The notes beneath the pieces are model-generated. The model did not search any database, had not been told where the DNA came from, and saw only the letters and a program-made list of their open reading frames with translations. The position numbers were made by a program, and so were the translations under genes. Shown piece by piece: positions 1 to 8,215 of a stretch of 10,641 nucleotides of DNA (positions within the stretch are counted from its first letter, which is position 1; each line of letters begins with the position of its first letter). Where the stretch lies: the NCBI GenBank assembly GCA_004335635.1, contig QAXH01002479.1, forward strand, positions 1 to 10,641, in the 5' to 3' direction. The DNA is from Chloromonas sp. AAM2 (Eukaryota > Chlorophyta > Chlorophyceae > Chlamydomonadales > Chlamydomonadaceae).

Positions 1-118
1 GCCCGCATTCCCTGGCCTGCTGCCACCTGCTTGCCTTCATTTGTTGATCTCTGGTGCCCGCATTCCCTGGCCTGCTGCCACCTGCTTGCCTTCATTTGTT
101 GATCTCTGGTGCCCGCAT
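1..118. repeat. 55-bp tandem repeat, two full copies plus 8 bases of a third
   Basis: Bases 1-55 and 56-110 are identical by eye, and 111-118 begin a third copy (gcccgcat) before the sequence diverges. The array may start left of the window, so the copy number is a minimum. It lies in the intron that ends at the acceptor AG at 183-184, just before the H-loop exon of the first ABCG gene. Identical copies indicate a recent duplication, an actively varying minisatellite, or an assembly error. No coding role is seen. Confidence 0.9.
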
Positions 119-184
119 GGTCACTGTAACCCGTGAAGCGCCTGCGTGTTGCGGACTCCTTTGCCCTGCCTCTTGCCCCCGCAG

Positions 185-3100
185 CACTCGCCCACCTCTT
201 ACTGCTTCAGCTTGTTTGACCGCCTACTGATGTTGGTCAGGGGCCAAGTCGTCTACTTCGGCCCTGTTAGTAAGTGGAACACAAGCAAGACGAGATGCTT
301 AAGGTGATCAGCAGCAGGGAGGCAACAGGAAGCAACTGGGGCTTAAGGCTTGGCCGGCTTGTCTGCCTGCTTTTCCCTGGCCAGAAGAGTCTGCAAGTCT
401 TACTCGCTGCTCTTGTGTGACATGCACCGACATAGGATAGACACAGGGTTTGCAGCGTATCATTTGGAGTGTTTGGATTCAAACCATGCCTGTGCAATCG
501 CCCGCCTGGTTGCAGAGGACAGCATGCAGTTTGCCACCAGTACATGCTCCAACGTCAAGGAAATGACTGAGGGATACAACGAGGCTGAGTACCTGGTAAG
601 CTAACACATCTGTTTCCGACTGTCCTGCGCTTACACAAGCACGTCCACGCAAAGGCTCAAGACTGGGATTCCTGCCTGTTGTTTATCGTAGGTTGGCGTT
701 CCTTGCCACTCAGATTGCCTGCCTTTGGGTCATTGTTTCTTTGCAGGTTGACTTCGTGACTGAGGCAGACCGTAAGGGTCGCGGTGGTGAGCTGGCAGAG
801 CACTACATGGTGGGTGGATGGTAAAGCGTGCCATAAGTGTGACGGCAATTCATCAGAGAAAAACCAGCCTGCAAGGCAATAGCAGGTCACAATGGGATGT
901 CGGTGCCTGGCTGCAAAATTAAATCTCCTGCCGTTCTGTTCCCACCCTGCAGAAGAGTGACTTGCAGAAGACCAACCAGCAGATTTTGGACAGGTGGGGG
1001 CTGCACCTTGTGGCGTATTGAGTTTGGAACTTGATATGCCCAGCCTTTTGGACGACTTTTTGTTGTGCAAGGCACGGAAACACCTCCTGCATCTCACTTT
1101 GCTGCCTCGTGCATGTTCAGCTGCTAATGAGTCATGACCCTTGTTTGGCTGTGCCTCCTCTTGTCCGTTCGCCCAGGTACCTTACTGAGAAGGAGATGAT
1201 TCCTGAGCACATCGCCAAGGAGCTGGCCACCAAGTCCTCCACAGTCACACCCTGGTGGTGGGGGCTCAAGACAATCATCAAGGTGGAGCAGAGGGTGCCC
1301 TGGGGCGTGAATGGCAAGCTGTGGATGCATCAACCAGCAAGGAACTTTGAGGTTGTCAACAGCTAATCACACCAACATCCCTCAAGCTACCTTGGAAGGG
1401 GGTCGGTTTGGTTGTCTCCGTTTTGCCTGCCTGTGCTAACACACCATGCTGCGCCAACAACTCACTCGCTCAACCCTCTGTGCTTGTCCTGCAGTATCGC
1501 ACCGTTCGCAATTACCAGGATCCGCAGTTCCTGGGCCCACGCATTGGAGACAAAGTGCTGATTTCTCGTGAGTAGCAAGGGCCCAGCAGAATGCCCAGCA
1601 TCAACGCTGATTCTCTGTTTGCTGAACGGACAGCCTGCAATTGTGCCTCCTTTCTCTGCTTGCCTGTAACCTTGACATGCCGGCAAAGCCAGCAGCGTCG
1701 TTTGGCTTCCCCGCTAACACAACCATATGTATAACATAACTGCTCTGCAGTGCTGATCATGACGCTGTACTGGAATGTGGGCAAGCGCTTCAACGAAGAC
1801 AACTACATCAACATAGCTGCCGTGCTCTTCATGTGGTGCGCCCTGCCCGCCTTCGGCGCCGCTTCCTACGTTCCCTCTCTTGTCCTCGGTGCGTTGTGGG
1901 GCTGGCAAGGCTGCGCAGCGGTTGCTCCGCAGGCAGATGCCGCACCATAGCAGGCTGACGGACTTGGGGCGACGGGACGTAACTGCTGAGTAGGCGTGCC
2001 GTCGCCACACATCTTTAGAGTGGGCGCGCAGTGTCTGCCTGGTCTCCAACACCCTTGTATTGTTACCCTCCGACTTTCAGCCAAAGCGTGGCCCTGCCCT
2101 TGCACCTTTGCAGAGCGTAACCTGTTTGTCCGCGAACGTTCTGACGGTTTGTACCACGTGATCACGTACCTGTTGGCCAAGATGTTTGACGAGCTAATCA
2201 TCGCGGCATTCACTGGAGCAGTAGTGGCGGCATGGACTTTCTACGGTGTGGAATTACAGGGACTGTGGGTAAGTGCGCACTGGTTTGCTAACAGGCCGCA
2301 GCGGTACAGTACAGCTTGTACGGCAACGTCTGTTCGAGATGAGGAGGTTGCTCGAGCAATTGAGGGCTGAGCACAAGGTGTACTATAGCAATACCTTGAA
2401 GCGTGCATGATAGCCTGCGAAGCACCTCAATTCACCAGAGCCTGCCATGTGTCATTTGTGTACGCAGGTGATGTTCTGGCTGGTCTACTTCTTAGTGCTG
2501 TGCAACGGCATTGGTGAGTGCGCTTAACGACTAACACTTTTATGACACCAGGTCCAGACGCCACAGCCTGCTGCATAGGCAGTACCATGACCCAAGCATG
2601 ACCCAACCAAAGCCCACATGGTGCCACGCAGATGTCACTGGCCATGCGTTCGGCATTCTGTTGCAGCGTGACAGATCCATAGCAGAGACTGTGATTCAAG
2701 GAAGTCTTTCAAGGAAACGCCATGTGCATGTATTCTGTGCGCCCGCATGCTTGGCATGTTTGCCCATGTGCTGATGTGCCCCATGTGCAATGCAGTGCTG
2801 GCCTACTTCATCGCTGCCCTTTCACCCAACATGGACGTTGCCAATGCGCTCCTGCCCACATGTGAGTCATAAGGGATCACGTGATGCTGCTAGTAAGGAT
2901 GAGCAAATCTGGCAAGAGCTTATGCTGGCAAGTGTTACCAATGCAATGCCAGACCCACAGCATGGTCAGCTGCCCTTGTGAACAGAGCACACCTTACATG
3001 TTTACTTAGCCTTACCCTGCTTGTAAATTTGTGTCTGCTTGGCGTGCAGATGCCGTCACACTGCTGTTCTTTGGAGGTTTTCTCATCAGGTTCGACGACA

Positions 3101-3906
3101 TGCCTCCATACTGGAAGGTACGCAGGGCCCGCCGCCAGCCTCGTGTGTTATCAGAACTGGAGCGGTCACACCATGGTCACTGTCAGGTTGTGGCTCAAGT
3201 GCTGCCTGTTGCCAAACAGCCACTAGCGTTCATTCACTAAACAGTGCAATCCAATTCAAGTGCAACCAGCAACCCAATAGCCCCACTGCCATGATTGCAG
3301 TAGATGATACACGTTCTGTGGTGTCCCCTGCGCAGTGGTACTCATACCTTGACTTCCTGCGCTACGCCTGGAGCGCTCTCATAAAGAACCAATTCTCGGA
3401 GAGAAACCCCGTCTGGATCAGTGAGTGAACAGACACAAAGATGTGAGAGGCGCACGAATGAGTAACCAGCAACTGAACGATTCACGATTCAAGAAGTCGC
3501 TGACATCTGGCTGCAGTACTGATGCTGTTGCTTTGTCTTGTGTGCTTCGCAGATGGCGCGACTGTGACCGCATACTATGGCGTAGATGGTATTGACAAGT
3601 GGGCCCACGTGGGCTTCCTGGCACTGTTTTTCTTGTTCTACTTCATGTGCGCCTGGTAAGTGGATGACCAAAACTGACCACTGACATGCCCTCCAGGCAT
3701 CACACAGCATGATGAGAGTACACATGCATGCGCTGACGCTCGACCTTTCCTTTCTGCTTGTTAGTTTGTCACAGTTGACCCGTAGTTCTTGCTCGCTGGT
3801 CAGGTGTGCACCCCTCTAGTGGACCTAGCAACCTGTCAGCACAACTGTCCTTGCCATGTGCGCCTGCAGGTTGACCCTGTCGGTCAGGAAGTACAGCAAC
3901 CGGTAA
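185..3906 (+). CDS. ABCG (White-like) half-transporter, 3' part: H-loop to C-terminus
   Basis: Fourteen exons join in one frame: 185-269, 516-595, 747-809, 953-993, 1177-1282, 1495-1567, 1751-1888, 2114-2268, 2468-2513, 2796-2861, 3050-3117, 3336-3420, 3553-3655 and 3870-3906 (TAA). All 13 introns are GT-AG. They encode 381 residues. The fragment opens with the H-loop histidine in HSPTSYCFSLFDRLLMLVRG and reaches YFGPV, the end of an ABCG nucleotide-binding domain. A charged linker follows (AEYLVDFVTEADRKGRG, about 52-68), then TVTPWWWGLK (about 113-122) ahead of the membrane domain. Hydrophobic helices lie at about 145-160, 168-190, 218-240, 247-272, 280-300 and 345-372. The long loop before the last helix carries RFDDMPPYWKWYSYLDFLRY. 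The protein ends KYSNR. Family knowledge: ABCG half-transporters dimerise and export lipids or hydrophobic compounds across the plasma or internal membranes; the substrate is unknown here. The NBD front half lies left of the window. Exon phases match at every junction, so the model is strong; the exact ends of exon 2 are the least certain. Confidence 0.95.
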
Positions 3907-4742
3907 ACAGGTGTGGTGCATCTCCAGCCAACGCTACATGTGGCACTTGTCGCCAAAGAGGCCGCACACAGCAGGCGTCATGGAGACAACAAGCATGCAG
4001 GCGGGCACGGCAGCCATCTTCAGTGGTCGACTCAGGCAGGCAACATTGTTTGCAGGCATCGCCACTTTCAGGCCTTGCGGCTGTTGAGAGGGTGAAGCAG
4101 CATTTGCTTTAAAAAGCATAAGCGGTAGAGCATGGGTGGCTGCGACCAAGCCTTGATGGCACCTTCATGGTCTGGGGCCTTGTGCAAGGTAGCATGCTGC
4201 CAAAGCTAATGTTGACTTGTCAGCCGCTTCTATTCTTTAAAGGTTCATGTTGATAGGAACTTAACGCAGCTGTGCTGTCCAGGCACATGAAACGATTCAT
4301 GTGTTGTCTGAGTCAGATTCGGACGCTGGCCTGATCGTGTTCTGCTGCATCTGGATCCGCCGCAGTGGCAACTGTGTCCTGCTTCATGCACAGCTGTCAG
4401 CGTGAAAGCTCTAGAACAAGGGAGGTTGGTCTAAACAATACAACAACAGCGGCACATAACGTGATAATTTACATATTCGTTATTGTGTGTGTTCTTGGGC
4501 TGGCCTTGAATGCTTGAATGCTCCTTGACTGCTCTGTGAGTGAAGAGTCCCTAGTTCATCATGGAACCTCCAAGCACCAGCTTGTCTGTATGGGTCCTTT
4601 GACTTGCACTGTGCAACTGAGTGAAGACGTGATTAACCTACGTTGTGTGATGTTGACGTGAGGCATGCACCTTCTATGCTGTTGGCGCACCGGCCTGCAA
4701 ACACGTCGTAGCGGTTATTTGATCAGACTGCGTATGGTCCGC

Positions 4743-4764
4743 AATAAACATGCGCCTCAATAAA
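4743..4764 (+). promoter_or_regulatory. paired AATAAA motifs, alternative polyadenylation signal
   Basis: AATAAA occurs at 4743-4748 and again at 4759-4764. Each sits in the same short context, caataaacatg, about 840 bases after the first ABCG stop codon. AATAAA is the general eukaryotic signal, whereas many chlorophytes prefer TGTAA. Which of the two is used depends on the exact lineage, which is unknown. Confidence 0.25.
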
Positions 4765-4906
4765 CATGTCGTGAAGGCTTGCCAAGTCAAGTTATCTAAT
4801 CACCGCACGAGCTCCCTGTTTAACGGCATTTGCGCATTTTATACTTTATACATTTGCTTGGGCTGATAGAGGGCAAACCGTACTGATGCCTGTATTATTA
4901 CGATTC

Positions 4907-4911
4907 TGTAA
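4907..4911 (+). promoter_or_regulatory. TGTAA polyadenylation signal candidate
   Basis: This is the first TGTAA I find on the plus strand after the ABCG stop codon at 3906. Chlorophycean algae commonly use TGTAA 10-20 bases before the cleavage site. A 5-base motif also occurs by chance, so position and lineage are the only support. Confidence 0.35.
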
Positions 4912-4949
4912 CCATTTGTTGGTTCTTTGACAGCAACAGTGCCTTAACA

Positions 4950-5541
4950 ATGTTGGACACGCAGCCTGTCAGCACAGCTCTTCAACAGACTGCATGGGTA
5001 GAACTGAAGACGAGTGACCAGAACGTGGACACTGAAACGTCAGCACTTTCCAGTTCATTTCCACGCGAGCAGCGGGGTTCCCAAGCAAGCAGCAGGATGT
5101 GTGGCTTGACAAAGTTGCAACAGCAACCCCATTTGGCCTGGAGACAGCCAATGGAGCAGTATCTTTTGAAACCCAACAGCCTTTTGCTGACACTTGAAAG
5201 ATTGCCAGAACCTGGACAGTGCTGTGTATCCATCCATAGCCTGCCCACTGTGCATGGCACCTGCACAGCGGCGGAATACGTCCAAGAGTTGGAGTTAACG
5301 GACGGCACATTTCACCAAGGAGCTGTGGGACGCGTTGGTGCACAGTGTGTCAGGGGCAGTTTTCGCCCTCTTCATTTTTGGCATGACATGGCAGCTGTAC
5401 CTCCTGCCATTTCCCATGTTGACGCGACATGCCAATTTTGCCCCGGAGATATCGCTTCAAGCGGTAATAAAACCACTTCAACAACCTGTGCAACTTAGCA
5501 TGTCCAATATCGGGGCTTCTGTTCGCTCCCTGACTGCGTAG
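4950..5541 (+). pseudogene. coding-like tract broken across three frames; gene relic or unresolved small gene
   Basis: Three plus-strand frames look protein-like in succession. The frame starting at ATG 4950 is open to 5498 (182 codons). Within it, a second frame open at 5036-5194 (53 codons) reads more like a folded protein, for example QQDVWLDKVATATPFGLETA. It ends at TGA 5195-5197, close to where the first frame reads LTLERLPEPGQ. A third frame open at 5299-5541 contains KELWDALVHSVSG and then a strongly hydrophobic stretch (AVFALFIFGMTWQLYLLPFP, about 20 residues), with its stop TAG at 5539-5541. I recognise no family. No splice sites explain the frame changes well; the AG at 5318-5319 is a weak acceptor. 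A decayed gene with small indels is the favoured reading. A real 182-codon gene from 4950, or no gene at all, remain possible. Confidence 0.3.
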
Positions 5542-5548
5542 GTGCGAT

Positions 5549-5617
5549 TTGTCCCAGAACTGGCAAACTTCTTTTTTTGGGGGGGCAAAAATCAGAAGTT
5601 TGCCATTTCTGGGACAA
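5549..5617. repeat. near-perfect inverted repeat: 24-bp arms, 21-base loop
   Basis: The left arm 5549-5572 is the reverse complement of the right arm 5594-5617 at 23 of 24 positions; the exception is C5560 against T5606. The loop 5573-5593 is a T run, a G run (5579-5585), then c and an A run, so T-A pairing could extend the stem inward. Outside the arms, gtg...att and its complement continue imperfectly. It begins 8 bases after the TAG at 5539-5541 and lies about 175 bases from the 3' end of the minus-strand gene. It could be a small foldback or MITE element, an RNA hairpin in a 3' UTR, or a small-RNA precursor. No target-site duplication is obvious. Confidence 0.85.
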
Positions 5618-5638
5618 TTTCACTTGTGGTAGCGTGAC

Positions 5639-5643
5639 TGTAA
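5639..5643 (+). promoter_or_regulatory. TGTAA motif downstream of the broken-frame tract
   Basis: This TGTAA lies about 100 bases after the TAG at 5539-5541 and about 20 bases past the hairpin. If the preceding tract is transcribed on the plus strand, it is the natural polyadenylation candidate. Support is weak because the tract itself is uncertain. Confidence 0.2.
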
Positions 5644-5644
5644 T

Positions 5645-5690
5645 GTGTCACTACTATCACGTGGTGTCACGTGTCACTGGTATCATCTGG
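5645..5690. repeat. degenerate 26-bp-spaced GTGTCACT/TATCA repeat
   Basis: Bases 5645-5664 and 5671-5690 match at about 16 of 20 positions. Both begin gtgtcact and contain tatca, and a gtgtcac-like segment lies between them. The stretch is an old or diverging tandem duplication directly beside the hairpin. No function is seen. Confidence 0.55.
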
Positions 5691-5791
5691 TACTGGATGG
5701 TGGGAGAGGTGAGAGGTGACAAGTGCTTGTTGTGAATGTGCAGGATGTCACATCAACCCAAGCCAGTGATTCAACCCCACATCGCTCACCT

Positions 5792-6379
5792 TCATAGCGT
5801 CTGAACTCGATGATGAAAGAGAGAGCACAGGCAATCATTGTCGCGCTGGAGATCATCCGTCTTCACACCGTGTGCCCGGCGAGCCGGGCCCAGGGACGGT
5901 TCGGAAGCCACCAGGCCGCCTCCCACTGGATCCATCAAATACATGCTGGGCTTGGACATGTGCTTGCGGTACACTAAGTTGGGGTCCGAATTGTGGACGA
6001 AATCAACTGAGCCTCCAGAGCCATCCGTTGCCCACCGTAGCACGATGTTTACCCAGTAGTTTTGGGAGTCTTCATCGGAATGTAGGTTCATCGTGCGGCC
6101 TGCACCCTGAAGCCGGGCGATGATGTGCGTATCGGTGGTGGTGAAGTCCGTGATGGCGAATGCGTCCCGCAACAAATCTACAACCTCTTGAAGGCGAGGA
6201 GGGAGCTCGCCTGCATCCTTGGATGGTGCCGAACCTGTAGGTTGTGTGCATGTTGCTACTTGTACACATTCATTTCCTGCCCGTCTGCCATTCTGGCTGG
6301 ATAAACATGCACATCCTGCCGGGGCATCGATAGACGTCCTGGGGCACATCCTGCCGGGACTGATCCAGGGTTGTAACAA
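5792..6379 (-). CDS. putative 2-oxoglutarate/Fe(II)-dependent oxygenase-like protein
   Basis: The minus-strand frame is open from 6379 down to its stop at the 5792 end (195 codons). It follows an in-frame stop, and the first ATG is at 6349-6347. Near its middle is MNLHSDEDSQNYWVNIVLRW. The H of LHSD, the D two residues on, a second H exactly 70 residues after the first (RRAHGVK), and an R nine residues further (DDLQRDND) match the iron-binding HxD...H triad and 2OG-binding arginine of the double-stranded beta-helix oxygenases. The spacing is usual for that fold. A closing strand (LCSLFHHR) precedes the stop, so the C-terminus looks complete. The first 60 or so residues are low-quality and may be intron or UTR; acceptor-like AG sites occur in frame near 6240. 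Members hydroxylate or demethylate proteins, nucleic acids or small molecules. I cannot place it in AlkB, prolyl hydroxylase or TET/JBP groups. It may be a solo gene or mobile-element cargo. Confidence 0.45.
   Translation of the reverse strand: MLQPWISPGRMCPRTSIDAPAGCACLSSQNGRRAGNECVQVATCTQPTGSAPSKDAGELPPRLQEVVDLLRDAFAITDFTTTDTHIIARLQGAGRTMNLHSDEDSQNYWVNIVLRWATDGSGGSVDFVHNSDPNLVYRKHMSKPSMYLMDPVGGGLVASEPSLGPARRAHGVKTDDLQRDNDCLCSLFHHRVQTL
6309..6358. repeat. 15-bp direct repeat with 35-bp spacing
   Basis: gcacatcctgccggg occurs at 6309-6323 and again at 6344-6358. Both copies lie in the doubtful N-terminal part of the minus-strand frame, where the encoded sequence is repetitive rather than domain-like. 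This supports a true coding start or splice acceptor closer to 6240. Confidence 0.6.
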
Positions 6380-8215
6380 TCAACAGCAGTTGCTTCCGGT
6401 CAGAGTGCCTCGCCCAACTCAATCGGCAGTTCCAGACTCGAACGCGCCGCGAACACTGTGCCAGTCATTCTCATTGAGGTGCCAGGGTCCAGGCAGTGAG
6501 ATTTAGTCCACCATGCCCTTGAGGGGGCCTGGCACTTCGTCGAAGAAAGAAAGCACACGGACACGCGACCTGTACAGGCACAAACGCGAGAGGGTCTGAT
6601 CAGCTACGGTTCGGCATGCATTTCAACATGCGCTACAGAGCGCCATGCACCACAATGATCGCGCTGTGAGGGAGCAGTGGCTTGGGACATCTGGGTTTGT
6701 GTGGGAGCGGCCAAGGAACGCTGCAGCAGGCCAGCCAGCGCTACGAGAAATGTGCAACGAAGCGCAGCGACGTTCAAATTTGGAAGCAAAATGCAGCAGT
6801 TGATAAAGTGGCATGCGCTTCAGAGGGCACAGCAAGGACAGGTGTTGCGAGCTTTGCAAGATTCCTCTCACAGGCCTGCAGCCGCAACTGAGCAACTGCA
6901 ACAGACAGCTGTAGCTTCCATAGTAGATACTATTACAACCGAATACTACTTCACGTGAAGTTTGCGGCAGTAGCAGGTGCTTCAGCTGGGTTTGCTGGCG
7001 TCGCATGGGTGGAGTGACCGGAGCCGCCTCCAGCAAGTCTAGACACCATGGCAATCTGAGGCCCTTTGGTATCCCCTGGACCTGCACGGCATCCAAAAAC
7101 AGATGACAGTTCTACACACGGCAGAACCCCAGCATCACCCTTCATAACACACCGGCAGGGACAGCGGGCCTGGACAGGCCAGGTCCGACAGAGGCATGGG
7201 CGCGTACCAGAGCAGGGACGAAGGCAGAGGCAGGGGTAGCCTACCAACGGCATGCCTGCTATCGATCTCCAGCTGGGTCCTGCAGAGCGCTGCACTTCAA
7301 GCCCCGCGAGAGGTAGGATTGCGCTTGGCACAACTCCATGTGAAATCCGTGGGCATGCCACTGTCACAAATAGACTACGAAATCTGTTGCGCAACCGCCC
7401 ATGCCGTCCTACCCAGTATCCATGGCCAGCAGCGTGGAGTGATGAGCCTGGCCAGCCTGCCGCCGTCATATGCAGCTTGCTGCTTGCGTCCATGCTGGCA
7501 ATGACAGTCGCCAATCTGCTTAGCTCTCCAAACCTGCCACCCATTATGACTGCATGGGGCTGCGTGTGCAGTGCTCATGTTAGGCATGAACTGCACCAGA
7601 CTGTGCAGCAGCACTATGTCCAGCCTGACATGCAGAGTGAGGTTGTGGTAGTCAGTGAGCAGGCCCCGGTCCGTTGAGCAGGGCGTGCTGATGTCAGCCC
7701 ACAACAAGCGTGTGTCATTTGACGCGGTTCATCAGTGGCATGCACTGCCTTGACGCTGGCAATTGATTGGCTGGTCCGGTGCGTGGTTGATTCTTCATGC
7801 CGTAGCAGGACCCAAAACGCTCCAACAACAGCAAGCAGACTCCACGTGAGCTTCTGCCTTCACCCAACCCCGAGTAAGCACAGGGGAGGGCCAGGGCAGG
7901 AGGATACGGGGCAGGGCGCACCTGAACCAGCAAAAGGAGGATGTCTCAGCAGTTGTCCCCTGCAACGGTTGTGCCTTCTCACCTCGTGGTTTTGGCTTCG
8001 ACGGCCTGATTACTACACCAGAGACAGAGACAGTCTTCTGAGGGAGTGCAGCAGTTGCTCCACGATTGACTGCACTTTAGCGGTTGTCTGCACTTTTGCG
8101 GTCATCCGCCAAGCAGGACGCATAATCGGTTTTTATTTGACTGCCGAAGGTGTTTTGCGTCTTGGTTCTCGCATCGTGCGTCATTGGTTGCGCCAGAGGC
8201 ACGTTGCTCATCGCC
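6380..8215. other. intergenic region without recognisable gene; includes upstream region of second ABCG gene
   Basis: Several long open frames occur on both strands, for example 6951-7544 (-), 7252-7677 (+) and 6677-6958 (+). None shows a domain, a consistent splice-linked continuation or a family resemblance, and they overlap one another. The tract may hold unrecognised 5' exons of the minus-strand oxygenase-like gene and the promoter and 5' UTR of the second ABCG gene. ATTGG, an inverted CCAAT core, occurs near 7764 and near 8183, but this is too short to call a promoter. Confidence 0.4.

Larger units (their letters stand above)
3907..4949 (+). other. probable long 3' UTR and spacer after the first ABCG gene
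   Basis: No exon-like reading frame with recognisable protein was found between the ABCG stop codon at 3904-3906 and the ATG at 4950. Short open frames here overlap the last exon in other frames and look accidental. Volvocine and related green algae often have 3' UTRs of several hundred bases ending near TGTAA, and the first such motif on the plus strand is near 4907. A 3' UTR of about 1 kb is therefore plausible, but no transcript evidence is available. Confidence 0.45.

Noticed and set aside
1..118. CRISPR-like repeat
   Set aside because: The copies are directly adjacent with no spacers, and the window is clearly eukaryotic. It is a simple tandem repeat.
657..1097. Minus-strand open frame of 146 codons
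   Set aside because: It runs antisense across several phase-consistent ABCG exons and introns, so it is a shadow.
3789..4112. Plus-strand open frame of 107 codons
   Set aside because: It overlaps the last ABCG exon in a different frame and its translation looks random. The region is better read as intron end, last exon and 3' UTR.
6432..6443. T-loop-like sequence on the minus strand (gttcgagtctgg)
   Set aside because: The bases flanking the loop do not pair into a T-stem, and no matching D-arm, anticodon arm or acceptor stem was found, so this is not a tRNA.
6951..7544. Minus-strand open frame of 197 codons
   Set aside because: It has no domain or membrane pattern and a composition rich in G, A, S, R and C typical of an antisense shadow. 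It overlaps equally long plus-strand frames and lacks a supported start or splice continuation.
7252..7677. Plus-strand open frame of 141 codons with a short hydrophobic stretch
   Set aside because: No family resemblance. It overlaps two minus-strand frames, and its reading does not connect to the ABCG start at 8216.
8150..8215. In-frame N-terminal extension of the second ABCG gene starting at GTG 8150
   Set aside because: It has no ATG, and nuclear genes rarely start at GTG. The first in-frame ATG after the stop at 8138-8140 is 8216, in good context.
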